From: Calothrix sp. C42_A2020_038
GTDB lineage: Bacteria; Cyanobacteriota; Cyanobacteriia; Cyanobacteriales; Nostocaceae
Direction of reading: 5' to 3'
Assembly: GCA_015272395.1 (NCBI GenBank)
Contig: JACYLQ010000012.1
Location: 1-56,411 of the forward strand
DNA: 56,411 nt
Shown here: piece by piece, positions 26,839 through 36,624 of the stretch
Numbering within the stretch: position 1 is the first letter of the stretch
Layout of the letters: each line of letters starts with the position of its first letter
Notes under the pieces: model-generated
Seen by the model: the letters and a program-made list of their open reading frames with translations, nothing else
What the model was told of the DNA's origin: nothing
Database searches by the model: none
Translations under genes and position numbers: made by a program

Positions 26839-26905
26839 TAAGTGTTAAATCACATTTTGAGGATTTGATCAATCTTACACAGAATCGCGAGTGAATCATC
26901 AATCT

Positions 26906-27835
26906 ATGAACTTTTCCACACCTGTTGCCCTTTTAATCTTTAACCGTCCAGATAAAACAAATAGAGTTTTTGAGGCAATTCGTCAAGTAAAACCACAAAA
27001 ATTGCTAATAGTAGCTGATGGGTCTCGCTTTCCTGAAGAAGATGAAAAATGTTCAAAAACAAGAGAAATTGTTCAAAAAGTAGATTGGGAATGCGAAGTA
27101 TTAACTAATTTTTCGGATACGAATTTGGGGTGTAAGCGCCGAGTTTCTAGTGGTTTAAATTGGGTATTTTCACAAGTTGAGGAAGCCATTATTTTAGAGG
27201 ATGATTGTCTGCCAACATCTTCTTTTTTCAAGTTTTGCGAAACCTTACTTGAATACTATAGGCACAATGAACAAATCATGATGATTAGTGGCGCCAACTT
27301 TCAGGATGGGCAAATTAGAAACAATTATAGTTACTACTTTTCTAAGTACGCTCACATTTGGGGTTGGGCTTCATGGCGAAGAGCTTGGCAACACTATGAT
27401 GTTGAGATCAAAACATGGCCAGAATATAGACAATTAAATCTAATTAGTTCAATATGTAATGATGCATACGAGCAACAATACTGGACGAATATATTTGATA
27501 ATGTTTTTGACGGTTTAATAGAAACTTGGGATTATCAGTGGTTGTATACATGCTGGTTAAAAAAAGGTTTATCAATTATTCCTAACTATAATCTCATCTC
27601 AAATATTGGTTTCGGTTCAGATGCTACACACACGTTTAGTTCTAGTCCTTGGTCTAATTTACCGACTCAAGATATTTGGCAAATAAAACATCCACGACTA
27701 ATTTCTAGAAATAACATAGCTGATGATTACACGTTTGCTTACCACTATGGTGGAAATGATTTAAAATTAAGAGATAGTTTTCTCTTCAAACTTAAACGGA
27801 AAATTAGTTCAGTCAAAAGTTTAATCAAAAAGTAA
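26906..27835 (+). CDS. GT-A-fold glycosyltransferase-like protein
   Basis: 309 residues. The N-terminus STPVALLIFNRPDKTNRVFE and the acidic AIILEDDCLPTSSF (metal-binding region), followed by FSKYAHIWGWASWRRAW, are typical of a family found in bacterial surface-polysaccharide clusters and often annotated as HlpA-like or GNT-I-like transferase. It probably adds a sugar decoration. An in-frame GTG at 26891 would extend it by five residues; the ATG at 26906 starts the conserved region and is preferred. The donor is unknown. Confidence 0.8.
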   Translation: MNFSTPVALLIFNRPDKTNRVFEAIRQVKPQKLLIVADGSRFPEEDEKCSKTREIVQKVDWECEVLTNFSDTNLGCKRRVSSGLNWVFSQVEEAIILEDDCLPTSSFFKFCETLLEYYRHNEQIMMISGANFQDGQIRNNYSYYFSKYAHIWGWASWRRAWQHYDVEIKTWPEYRQLNLISSICNDAYEQQYWTNIFDNVFDGLIETWDYQWLYTCWLKKGLSIIPNYNLISNIGFGSDATHTFSSSPWSNLPTQDIWQIKHPRLISRNNIADDYTFAYHYGGNDLKLRDSFLFKLKRKISSVKSLIKK

Positions 27836-27859
27836 AGTCTTTAAACTATGAGGCAATTT

Positions 27860-28708
27860 ATGACTACATACACATATGAAGAATCTGTTCATTGGATGCG
27901 AAACCAACCAGAACACTCTGAGTTAGTTAAACTTTGTTACCTTGATGAGGAAAATTACATTGCTGCCCAGCGTTTTGAAAAAAGTGAAGAATTTACAGAA
28001 ATTCAAAAAATCTTAGAATTAAATAACTCTTCTCAAAAATTGAAAATACTCGACCTTGGTTGTGGTAACGGAATTGCTTCTTATGCTTTAGCGTCGTTAG
28101 GTCATGACGTTACTGCTGTAGACCCAGACCAGAGTGACGACGTTGGACTTGCTGCTGCTCGAAAACTAGGTTCTCTAGTTAACAATGGTTCTATCTCAAC
28201 TGTTCAAGCTTTCGCAGAGTCTTTACCATTTTCAGACTCAACATTTGATATTGTTTATGCACGTCAAGCACTTCATCACTTCTGTGACTTATATCAAGGT
28301 CTAGTTGAGTGTTCCAGAGTACTAAAGCCCAATGGTTTACTTCTAGCCACTAGAGAACATGTTATTAATGATGAACAGCAGCTACAAGAATTTTTAGACA
28401 ATCACCTTTTGCATAAGCTACATGCTGGAGAAAATGCTTATCTGTTGGAAATTTACATTTCAGCTTTGTCCAAAGCCGGTTTTAGTAAAATAAAAACTCT
28501 GGCGCCTTTTGATAGTGTTATTAACCACTTCCCAACATCAAACGCCGAAATCACCACAATGTTATACGAGTCATTATCAAGAAAGGTAGGGAAAAGAGCT
28601 GCTTCGATTTTAATCAAACTTCCGTCTCTGGAAAAAGTTTATCGATATCATCTGTCTCGTAATTGTAAATTTCCCGGTAGACTTTACTCATTTATTTGCT
28701 CCAAATAA
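27860..28708 (+). CDS. Class I SAM-dependent methyltransferase
   Basis: 282 residues of the Methyltransf_11/UbiE type: motif I ILDLGCGNGIASYAL, the acidic ribose-binding residue in VTAVDPDQS, FDIVYARQALHHF and VLKPNGLLLATREH. Its position inside the polysaccharide cluster, downstream of the exporter ATPase that has a cap-recognition domain, fits a role in O-methylating a sugar, possibly the terminal cap; this is inference. The start at 27860 is preferred because GAGG lies 6 bases upstream; an ATG at 27848 adds four residues. Confidence 0.86.
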   Translation: MTTYTYEESVHWMRNQPEHSELVKLCYLDEENYIAAQRFEKSEEFTEIQKILELNNSSQKLKILDLGCGNGIASYALASLGHDVTAVDPDQSDDVGLAAARKLGSLVNNGSISTVQAFAESLPFSDSTFDIVYARQALHHFCDLYQGLVECSRVLKPNGLLLATREHVINDEQQLQEFLDNHLLHKLHAGENAYLLEIYISALSKAGFSKIKTLAPFDSVINHFPTSNAEITTMLYESLSRKVGKRAASILIKLPSLEKVYRYHLSRNCKFPGRLYSFICSK

Positions 28709-28718
28709 ATAGCTAACT

Positions 28719-29810
28719 ATGCATATTTTATACGATGGACAAATTTATTTAATGCAAGTAGCGGGTGGTATTAATCGATATTTTGCTAACCTAATTAACA
28801 GATTATCCGAAAATGATTTTCCTGCTGTGACAATCTGCGAAACTCGAAATGTAAATTTTCCCAGTCACCCTAATCTCAAAACTTTTTATTTTCAACGGCG
28901 CGGTTTCCGTCCCCGTCGCGTTTCCTTTTGGCTAGAAAAAATCTATTTTCGAGCCATTTCTAAGTACAAAAAGTTCGATTTAGTACACCCTACATATTAT
29001 TCACTATTGACAGGAAATAGTCTTGATAGCTATCGAATTCCCACTGTAATTACAGTACATGACATGATTCATGAAAAATTTTATCCCGACGCTATTGATG
29101 TTGAGGATAAACGCAAAGCGATCATGGCAGCGGATGCGATTATTTGCGTTTCTCAAAACACCAAAACAGATTTACTCGAACGTTACTCGTTACCGGAAGA
29201 AAAAATTACTGTGACATATCTCGCTTCCGAACTTGATGCGAGTATGTCTTATGGTGCTGAAACCGTACCTACTCATCCTTATTTCCTTTACATTGGAAAT
29301 CGCATGAGTTACAAAAATTTTGATGGTTTGCTTTTAGCGTTTGCGAAAGTTGCCGAAAATAACCGTGATGTCAAACTTTGCGTAGTTGGTTCACCTTTTA
29401 ATCCAGATGAACAACAACTGATTTCAGAATTGAAATTAGACGCGCGTATCGAGTTCTACGGTTATGTCAGCGACCAACATCTTGCCAAACTATACCGTTG
29501 TAGTGTTGCGTTTGTTTACCCTTCGTTATATGAAGGTTTTGGTATCCCACCACTAGAAGCGATAAATTGCGGAACCGTTGTTGTTGCAGCGAATACTTCG
29601 AGCATTCCGGAGGTGGTAGGGAATGGAGGTTTGCTATTCAACCCAGATATTAATCACGAGTTATCAGACATGCTGCTGTTTTTACTCGATAACCCCAGCG
29701 AACGTGAACGCATTATTGCTAGAGGATATAAGCAAGCTCAAAACTTTAGTTGGGATAAAACTGCTGCTCAAACATTCGAGGTGTATCGAAATGTGACAAA
29801 AGTAAAATAA
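28719..29810 (+). CDS. GT4-family glycosyltransferase
   Basis: 363 residues, GT-B fold. MHILYDGQIYLMQVAGGINRY opens the acceptor domain; PTVITVHDMIHEKFY is typical of mannosyl/rhamnosyl-type members. The donor domain has FLYIGNRMSYKNFDGLLLAF and E-x7-E in SLYEGFGIPPLEAINCGTVV. It is 10 bases after the methyltransferase, so the two are co-transcribed. The short length is normal for this subgroup. Confidence 0.92.
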   Translation: MHILYDGQIYLMQVAGGINRYFANLINRLSENDFPAVTICETRNVNFPSHPNLKTFYFQRRGFRPRRVSFWLEKIYFRAISKYKKFDLVHPTYYSLLTGNSLDSYRIPTVITVHDMIHEKFYPDAIDVEDKRKAIMAADAIICVSQNTKTDLLERYSLPEEKITVTYLASELDASMSYGAETVPTHPYFLYIGNRMSYKNFDGLLLAFAKVAENNRDVKLCVVGSPFNPDEQQLISELKLDARIEFYGYVSDQHLAKLYRCSVAFVYPSLYEGFGIPPLEAINCGTVVVAANTSSIPEVVGNGGLLFNPDINHELSDMLLFLLDNPSERERIIARGYKQAQNFSWDKTAAQTFEVYRNVTKVK

Positions 29811-29856
29811 AAAATTTCTTAACTTAACTCAAACATTACCGAAAATTATTCAAAAC

Positions 29857-30723
29857 ATGATTAGTGTGATTACACCCGTTTATAACGGTGAAAAATGTAT
29901 CGAAGCTTGTATTAAAGTTGTCATTAACCAAAATTGTCCTGATGTAGAACATATTATCGTTGACGGCGCCTCAACGGATAAAACAGTTGAAATTATTCAA
30001 AAATATGCTGCTATTTACCCTCATATTCGCTGGATTTCTGAACAAGACCAAGGACAGTCTGATGCAATGAATAAAGGAATTACAATGGCAAAAGGGGAAA
30101 TTATATCTTTTCTCAATGCTGATGATTTTTATCAACCAAATGTACTCAATCGGGCATTAGAAATATTTCCGAATTTACCTGTTCCCAGTATACTTGTTGG
30201 TAATTGTAATGTCTGGGATAGCCCAACCAAACTTGGTGTTGTTCATAAACCTGCAAAGTTTACATTAGATAGTTTGCTCCAAGGATTGAAAGCATCTAAT
30301 TTCCCCCCTAATCCTTCGAGCTATTTCTATCATACCTGTTTACATCAACAAGTCGGACTGTATAAAGTTGATGAACATTACGCGATGGATTTAGATTTTC
30401 TTCTCCGTGCAGTGCAAGTTGCAAATATCACTTATATTAATGAAACTTGGGGTAACTGGATGCGACTCGAAGGAACTAAAACTGTTGATTTATGGGAATC
30501 TGAAGAACGTGGACATCAGTTAGTTGATGGTATTCTCAGATATTATCGAAAAGATTTACCGTTACTCCAAAGATTAATAATTACGATTAAATACGAATTC
30601 AGTATTCTATGGTATAGAAATTGGAAGTGGAAAATAAAGTACTATTCTAAAAATTATTTGTTAATGCCTCAAAATATACTTCATAAACTCAGTTCTAAAT
30701 TAGTAAAAGTACTAAAGTACTAA
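29857..30723 (+). CDS. GT2-family glycosyltransferase (WcaA/PGL-type)
   Basis: 288 residues, GT-A fold with ISVITPVYNGEKCIEACI, HIIVDGASTDKTVEII, GQSDAMNKGITMAKGEII and FLNADDFYQP (metal-binding). This subgroup typically transfers hexoses in surface-glycan synthesis. The C-terminal 60 residues are very basic, consistent with membrane association. It precedes the tandem GlfT2-like genes by 94 bases. Confidence 0.92.
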   Translation: MISVITPVYNGEKCIEACIKVVINQNCPDVEHIIVDGASTDKTVEIIQKYAAIYPHIRWISEQDQGQSDAMNKGITMAKGEIISFLNADDFYQPNVLNRALEIFPNLPVPSILVGNCNVWDSPTKLGVVHKPAKFTLDSLLQGLKASNFPPNPSSYFYHTCLHQQVGLYKVDEHYAMDLDFLLRAVQVANITYINETWGNWMRLEGTKTVDLWESEERGHQLVDGILRYYRKDLPLLQRLIITIKYEFSILWYRNWKWKIKYYSKNYLLMPQNILHKLSSKLVKVLKY

Positions 30724-30817
30724 AACGGTTGAATAGTCAAATTTATACAAATTTCAAGATGATATTACCCAGGTACGATCCTAAAACTTTGAACATATAC
30801 AGTGAGGAAATTAGTTT

Positions 30818-32638
30818 ATGCAGTTCGTCAGCAGAGTTCAGTTACCCAAAAACTCAGAAACTTCTGAGTTATATATCAGATTAAATAAGAGTACATTTGT
30901 AGGTGATAGTAATCAACTTTTCCTACATCAAAATGACATAATATCTTTCAACACATACTTTAATTCAATTTACGAAAACTTTTACACTAAGTATACAACT
31001 CTTCAAGAATTAAGGTATCGATTTAAACTGTTAGGCACCTTTGAAATTGTAGCTTATCGCGAACGAGAAGGACATGACCAACAATTGATTAAAGCTGAAC
31101 GAGTTGAAAATCAAGATTTATCGAATTACGTTGAGTTTACCCTGCCACTTCTCAACTCGGCGCCGGATGCCAGTAGGATTTATCTAGAGATAACCTGTTT
31201 AAGTGAACATGGTACTTTTGTAAAAGGATTATTAGTAACTCAACAAGAAAAAACGCGCGATGTCTCGTTAGCGATTATTACCTGTACCTTCAAAAAAGAA
31301 GCTTACGTTCAAAAAACAGTAAACTTAATTACTCAAGATAATCTGTTAAAAGCCAAAAACTTCAAAATATTTGTTGTTGATAATGGTAACACACTCAAGG
31401 ATAGCGATTTTAATGATTCTAGAGTCAGACTTGTATCAAATCGCAACGTTGGTGGTAGTGGTGGGTTTACCAGAGGTTTGATAGAAGCTTTACAAGAAAA
31501 CGCTTATACACACTTCCTCTTCATGGATGACGATATAGAGATAGATACCGAAGTTATTTACAAAGTTTTTTCTCTATACGAACATGGAAAACAAGATTTC
31601 GCAATTTGCGGTAGTATGCTGGATTTTCATAAAAAGCATATGTTATATGAAGCCGGAGCATTATACAATAAGTATGCTGATGAAGCAGGAAATATTGAAA
31701 ACCGTGAATTAAATATTACTTCTATTAAAAGAGATATCGATTTGCGCGATGTCTCAGCACTTAATTTCATTGCATCAGAAGAAGAAGTTGATTATGGTGC
31801 TTTCTATTTCTTTGCATTTTCCAAGGAAGTTGTGGATAATATTGGGTTGCCACTACCATTTTTCGTCAAAATGGATGATGTTGAGTTTGGCTTAAGAGTT
31901 AAAAAGTATTTAAATAATGCAATAGTTGCATTTCCTTCAATCGCTGTATGGCACGAACCTTTTTACGCCAAAAATACTGGATGGGATGATTATTATAGTC
32001 AACGTAATATGCTAATAACTAGCGCCATACATGGTTCTTTGAAATACTCAACTGCGTTAAAGAGTATATCAACAGGATTATTATATCACTTGTTGCTATT
32101 CAACTACAACACAGCCCAATTATATGCGAAAGCACTTGAAGATTTCTTAGCTGGTCCAAGCTTTATTCAAAACACTGACCCAGAAGTATTACATTCTCAA
32201 ATTTGCAGCTACAGCAAAATTCATAAAAGCCAAACAATTGCACCATTAACAGTTGAGTTAGATGAGAATTACGAAATTACTAAAGTCGGAAAACTGCAAA
32301 AAATTCTATCTCTAATAACATTAAATGGGAGCTTGTTACCAAAATTTGCAATTCGTAATGAAAGTGTATTTATTAATTATCATAAACTCGAATCAAAGCG
32401 TGATTCTGTGTGCAAAGCATTTGGCAAACAACGCATTGTTTTGAAGTACAAAGAAATTCCTGTATTATATCATAATGAATTAAATACCAAAGCCACATTT
32501 CAGATTTTATCAACTTGGATAAAATCAATTATAAAAAGCAGTTTTAGGTGGTCAAATGTAATCAAACAATGGCAATACTCTGCTAATGAATTAACATCAA
32601 TGACTTTTTGGCAAAAATATCTTGAACCTCGGCATTAA
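30818..32638 (+). CDS. GlfT2-like galactofuranosyltransferase, copy 1
   Basis: 606 residues. An N-terminal beta-rich domain (about 1-140) is followed by a GT-A domain (LAIITCTFKKEAYVQKTV; RLVSNRNVGGSGGFTRGL; FLFMDDDIEIDTEVIY with Asp237-239 as metal ligands) and a C-terminal helical region with WHEPFYAKNTGWDDYYSQRN. The same layout occurs in mycobacterial GlfT2, which polymerises galactofuranose from UDP-Galf. The assignment is strengthened by glf 2 kb downstream. The gene is clearly paralogous to the next gene along the full length. AGGA lies about 9 bases before the start. Confidence 0.88.
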   Translation: MQFVSRVQLPKNSETSELYIRLNKSTFVGDSNQLFLHQNDIISFNTYFNSIYENFYTKYTTLQELRYRFKLLGTFEIVAYREREGHDQQLIKAERVENQDLSNYVEFTLPLLNSAPDASRIYLEITCLSEHGTFVKGLLVTQQEKTRDVSLAIITCTFKKEAYVQKTVNLITQDNLLKAKNFKIFVVDNGNTLKDSDFNDSRVRLVSNRNVGGSGGFTRGLIEALQENAYTHFLFMDDDIEIDTEVIYKVFSLYEHGKQDFAICGSMLDFHKKHMLYEAGALYNKYADEAGNIENRELNITSIKRDIDLRDVSALNFIASEEEVDYGAFYFFAFSKEVVDNIGLPLPFFVKMDDVEFGLRVKKYLNNAIVAFPSIAVWHEPFYAKNTGWDDYYSQRNMLITSAIHGSLKYSTALKSISTGLLYHLLLFNYNTAQLYAKALEDFLAGPSFIQNTDPEVLHSQICSYSKIHKSQTIAPLTVELDENYEITKVGKLQKILSLITLNGSLLPKFAIRNESVFINYHKLESKRDSVCKAFGKQRIVLKYKEIPVLYHNELNTKATFQILSTWIKSIIKSSFRWSNVIKQWQYSANELTSMTFWQKYLEPRH

Positions 32639-32765
32639 GTTAAGTTGATTTTTTATGAAACCTAACATTATGTTCATCACGTTTGGCACCTACAAACTAA
32701 GCCAATGTTAGAGTCCATAGACAGTTTTGCTCGCTTTACAACCGAAATTTTAGTGAGAGGACATT

Positions 32766-34625
32766 ATGCAAGTAGTAAGCAGATTACAACTACCTAAAAC
32801 ATTAGAAATTGTTGATTTATATGTTAAGTTACATGGTAGCGCATTCATAGATTTTGATACCGAAAACTCTATGATTGCTTTACTTAGCAATGATACTATT
32901 TCTTTTAACACTTACTTTAACTCAGTATACGAAAGTTTTTACACTAAATATACAACTCTTAACGATTTATCGTATCAACTGAAGCTTATTGGCGCCTTTG
33001 AGGTGAATGTTTACCGAGAAAGGTATGGAGTGGACGAAAGAGAACTTATTTACAGTAACAAGATCCAAAGCCAAGATTTATCAAAATATATTGAGTTTTC
33101 TCTTCCACAATTAAAACCAGTATCGGAAGCAGGTCGAATATATTTAGAAATTACATGTCTGAGTGATGAAGGTAAATTTATCGAAGGGTTATTAGTCACT
33201 CAAATTCCCAAGCAAAGAGATGTTTTGCTTGCCATCATTACCTGTACTTTTAAGAAAGAAGATTATGTTAAAAAAACAGTGAATTCAATTACACAGGACA
33301 ATTTACTAGAAAAGCACAATTTCAAAGTTTTTGTGATAGATAATGGTAAAACACTGACTAAAAATTCGTTTCCAGATTCTAGAGTCGCGCTAGTATCAAA
33401 CCGTAATGTTGGTGGTAGCGGTGGTTTTACCAAAGGTTTAATCGAAGCTTTGCAAGAGGGGGTTTATACACACTTTCTATTTATGGATGATGACATAGAG
33501 CTAGATAGCGAAGTCATTTATCGACTTTTTTCTTTGTATGAATATGCCAAAACAGATTTCGCAATTGCTGGTAGTATGCTAGATTTGTATAGAAGGCATT
33601 GTTTGTACGAAGCTGGCGCCCTCTACAACAAAGCTGAAGACAAAAAAGGAAATATCAAAGATTCAAATTATGTTGTAGTCCCTCTGAAACACGAAATTGA
33701 GTTACGCGACACATCAAAACTCAATTCACTGTTATTAGAAGACGACATAGATTACGGTGGTTTTTGGTTCTTCGCATTTTCTAAAACAATAGTTGATAAA
33801 ATCGGACTACCGCTACCATTCTTCATCAAGATTGATGATATGGAATTTGGCTTAAGAATTAAGCAATTGTTCAAAAATTCGATAGTGGCATTTCCTTCGA
33901 TAGCTGTGTGGCATGAACCTTTTTACGCAAAGAATCCTGGATGGGATATTTACTATAGCTTCCGTAACATGTTGATTACAGATGCCATATATGGGTTTTC
34001 CAAATACTGGACTACAACATACCATTTATCAGGAGTCATAATTTATAATTTACTAGTATTTAACTACAACACTGCGCGGATATACATCAAAGCCTTAAAT
34101 GATTTTCTAGAAGGTCCTAACTTTCTTAGACAGAATGACCCAGAGGTTTTGCATGGTAAAATTTGTGGATATGCAAAAAGTAGTAAAAGTCAAACGACAA
34201 TAGCTAAAGCTACTACTTTAGATCAAGATTACAAAATAGTTAAAGTTAGCAAAGTCCAAAAAGTGATAAGCTTGCTAACTTTGAATGGACATTTCCTGCC
34301 TAAATTTATGATTCGAGATGAGAGTGTATTTATTAATTATCCTCGCATCGAAGCACAACGCGACTCAATTTGCAAAGCATTTACGAAAAAGCGAATTCTA
34401 ATGAAGATAAACGACATACCTGTCTTATATCAGAACGAACTCGACCAAGAAGCTGCATTCCATATTCTATCAGCTTGGATAAAGTCACTAGTGAAAATCA
34501 CTATGCAATGGTCAAGTGTCAATCAACAGTGGAAAGAAGCAGCGGAAGGATTCACCTCATTAGAATTCTGGCAAACGTATCTTGAACCTCATCAAAATCA
34601 GTTAAATAAGGAGATCGCTCGATGA
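32766..34625 (+). CDS. GlfT2-like galactofuranosyltransferase, copy 2
   Basis: 619 residues, same domain order as copy 1: N-terminal beta-rich domain, GT-A domain with LAIITCTFKKEDYVKKTV, SNRNVGGSGGFTKGL and FLFMDDDIELDSEVIY, then WHEPFYAKNPGWDIYYSFRN. Copies 1 and 2 look about 60 percent identical by eye. In GlfT2 one enzyme makes alternating linkages; two diverged copies could divide initiation from extension, or make different linkages (inference). The stop overlaps the start of glf by 4 bases (ATGA), coupling donor supply to transfer. Confidence 0.88.
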   Translation: MQVVSRLQLPKTLEIVDLYVKLHGSAFIDFDTENSMIALLSNDTISFNTYFNSVYESFYTKYTTLNDLSYQLKLIGAFEVNVYRERYGVDERELIYSNKIQSQDLSKYIEFSLPQLKPVSEAGRIYLEITCLSDEGKFIEGLLVTQIPKQRDVLLAIITCTFKKEDYVKKTVNSITQDNLLEKHNFKVFVIDNGKTLTKNSFPDSRVALVSNRNVGGSGGFTKGLIEALQEGVYTHFLFMDDDIELDSEVIYRLFSLYEYAKTDFAIAGSMLDLYRRHCLYEAGALYNKAEDKKGNIKDSNYVVVPLKHEIELRDTSKLNSLLLEDDIDYGGFWFFAFSKTIVDKIGLPLPFFIKIDDMEFGLRIKQLFKNSIVAFPSIAVWHEPFYAKNPGWDIYYSFRNMLITDAIYGFSKYWTTTYHLSGVIIYNLLVFNYNTARIYIKALNDFLEGPNFLRQNDPEVLHGKICGYAKSSKSQTTIAKATTLDQDYKIVKVSKVQKVISLLTLNGHFLPKFMIRDESVFINYPRIEAQRDSICKAFTKKRILMKINDIPVLYQNELDQEAAFHILSAWIKSLVKITMQWSSVNQQWKEAAEGFTSLEFWQTYLEPHQNQLNKEIAR

Positions 34626-35791
34626 AAGTAGATTGGTTGATAGTTGGAGCAGGTTTTTCCGGATGCGTTCTCGCTGAACGTATTGCATCGCAACTCGGAC
34701 AACGTGTGCTGCTTTTAGATAAACGTGACCACATTGGTGGTAATGCCTATGATTACTACAACGAACATGGTATTTTAGTTCATAAATATGGACCACATAT
34801 TTTCCATACAAAATCAAAGAGAGTTTGGGATTACCTTTCGCAGTTTACCGAATGGCGCCCATATTTTCATCATGTACTGGGAGTTGTGGAAGGAAAAAAA
34901 GTACCGATCCCGTTTAATTTAAATTCCCTCTACGCACTTTTTCCACCTAAGTACGCAGAAAAACTCGAAGAAAAACTGCTGGATAATTTCGGGTTTGGTG
35001 TCAAAGTCCCCATTCTTAAACTCAAAGAAAGCGCGAACGGTGAACTCGAATTTCTCGCAAACTACATTTACGATAACGTCTTCGTCCGTTACACCATTAA
35101 ACAGTGGGAACTAAAACCCGAAGAACTCGACCGAGGAGTAACTGGACGAGTACCCGTATATATCAGTCGCGATAACCGTTATTTTCAAGACCCATACCAA
35201 GCAATGCCAAAGTATGGTTACACCGAAATGTTCCGGAAGATGTTAGCACACCCTAATATCAAAATACTCCTCAACACTGACTATCGGGAAGTTATTAACG
35301 ACATCAAATTTAACCGCATGGTGTACACAGGGCCAGTTGATACTTTCTTCGATTATATGTATGGTGAACTACCATATCGAAGCTTGCGGTTTGCCTTTGA
35401 AACCTTAGATCAAGAACATTATCAAGAAGTTGGCACCGTTAATTATCCTAACGAGTACGATATTACTCGTATTACTGAGCAAAAATATCTCTCTGGACAA
35501 ACATCTCCCAAAACAACTTTAGTTAAAGAGTACCCTCAAGCATACGTACCCGGACTCAACGACCCATATTACCCAGTCCCCCGCGAAGAAAACCGCGTCC
35601 GCTATGAACTATATCTCAAAGAAGCAAGCAAACTCAACGGTTCAGTAATTTTTGCTGGACGCTTGGCTGAGTACAAATATTATGACATGGACCAAGCGGC
35701 ATTACGCGCGCTCAGTTTGTTTGAAAAAGAAGTTGTACAAGATGAAACCGAAAATATGCTTCTTGGTAATGTACCTGTTGTGATTAGCTAA
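34622..35791 (+). CDS. glf: UDP-galactopyranose mutase
   Basis: 389 residues. FAD-dependent isomerase converting UDP-galactopyranose to UDP-galactofuranose, the donor for galactofuranosyltransferases. The N-terminal dinucleotide fold VDWLIVGAGFSGCVLAERI is intact, and KRDHIGGNAYDYYNEHGILV, HKYGPHIFHT, PVYISRDNRYFQDPYQAMPK and FAGRLAEYKYYDMDQA are family-specific. Length is normal. It is translationally coupled to the second GlfT2-like gene and is the last gene of the cluster. This is the key evidence that the polymer contains furanose galactose. Confidence 0.97.
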   Translation: MKVDWLIVGAGFSGCVLAERIASQLGQRVLLLDKRDHIGGNAYDYYNEHGILVHKYGPHIFHTKSKRVWDYLSQFTEWRPYFHHVLGVVEGKKVPIPFNLNSLYALFPPKYAEKLEEKLLDNFGFGVKVPILKLKESANGELEFLANYIYDNVFVRYTIKQWELKPEELDRGVTGRVPVYISRDNRYFQDPYQAMPKYGYTEMFRKMLAHPNIKILLNTDYREVINDIKFNRMVYTGPVDTFFDYMYGELPYRSLRFAFETLDQEHYQEVGTVNYPNEYDITRITEQKYLSGQTSPKTTLVKEYPQAYVPGLNDPYYPVPREENRVRYELYLKEASKLNGSVIFAGRLAEYKYYDMDQAALRALSLFEKEVVQDETENMLLGNVPVVIS

Positions 35792-35861
35792 TGCAACGCC
35801 AGTTAAGAAAGGTAAAGATTAAAGTTTAAAGAGAATATAACTATCTGTGGACTAGCTTGTG

Positions 35862-35882
35862 GGACGGGCATCTTTGCCTGTC
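35862..35882 (+). repeat. GC-rich hairpin after glf
   Basis: GGACGGGCA (35862-35870) pairs with TGCCTGTCC (35874-35882), with one G-T pair. I recall similar hairpins dispersed in many cyanobacterial genomes. It lies 70 bases after the glf stop and could end the cluster transcript, though no T-run follows. Confidence 0.55.
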
Positions 35883-35992
35883 CTCTTCTCACTGTGTTAA
35901 AATTTTATAAAATAACTAGATGTTTCACTTTTGATGAATCTGAGTATTTTCATTTATAATATATCTATAAACATAAAAATCTTAACAAAAAA

Positions 35993-36613
35993 ATGGCTTT
36001 TAGCGATTATAAAACTATTGCCGAAGTACTTAAGGAATATCAAGTAACTTACACCGAAGCTAATTTTATAGTTGAAACACCATTTAATATATCAAACTAC
36101 TTTCGTGAAGATTTAGAATTAATGTTGCGCGATGCAGTTGTCGATTGCTCAGAGTATGCAATTTGTGAAAATCTAATTTACCCTGTCATCAAAGAAGTTT
36201 GGAAAGTTTACCGTACCAAGTTTGTTTTGTGGAGTCACCGTTCTTTAAATTTTGACAAAAAATTATCAGGATACCCCGAATATATTCTAGCAACAAGGTC
36301 ACCTTTAGGAAAAATTGTATTTGATAAACCCTACTTTATTTTAGTTGAAGCAAAACAAGATGACTTTGAAGGGGCCTGGGCACAGTGTCTAGCAGAAATG
36401 ATTGCCGCTCAGAAGCTAAATAACAAATTGAAAGTAACTATCTACGGTATTACTTCTAACGGAGGATTTTGGCAATTTGGTAAACTAGAAGAAAATATTT
36501 TTAGTAAAAATATAAAATATTATACGATTCAACAATTAGAAGAACTGTTTGCGGCAGTTAATTACACTTTTCAACAATGTGAAGCTCAATTAGAAAACTT
36601 ACTAGCCGCATAG
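35993..36613 (+). CDS. PD-(D/E)XK nuclease-like cyanobacterial protein
   Basis: 206 residues. The core ILVEAKQDDFEGAWAQCLAEM contains the Glu119-x-Lys121 of a PD-(D/E)XK nuclease fold, followed by a helix with a conserved Gln-Cys. Upstream, LSGYPEYILATRSPLGKIV supplies a candidate acidic residue. I recall the same pattern in cyanobacterial hypothetical proteins. It may be a nuclease or a catalytically dead relative; the target is unknown. The gene stands alone after the polysaccharide cluster and before a stretch of gene debris. Confidence 0.75.
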   Translation: MAFSDYKTIAEVLKEYQVTYTEANFIVETPFNISNYFREDLELMLRDAVVDCSEYAICENLIYPVIKEVWKVYRTKFVLWSHRSLNFDKKLSGYPEYILATRSPLGKIVFDKPYFILVEAKQDDFEGAWAQCLAEMIAAQKLNNKLKVTIYGITSNGGFWQFGKLEENIFSKNIKYYTIQQLEELFAAVNYTFQQCEAQLENLLAA

Positions 36614-36624
36614 AATTGGGTAAT

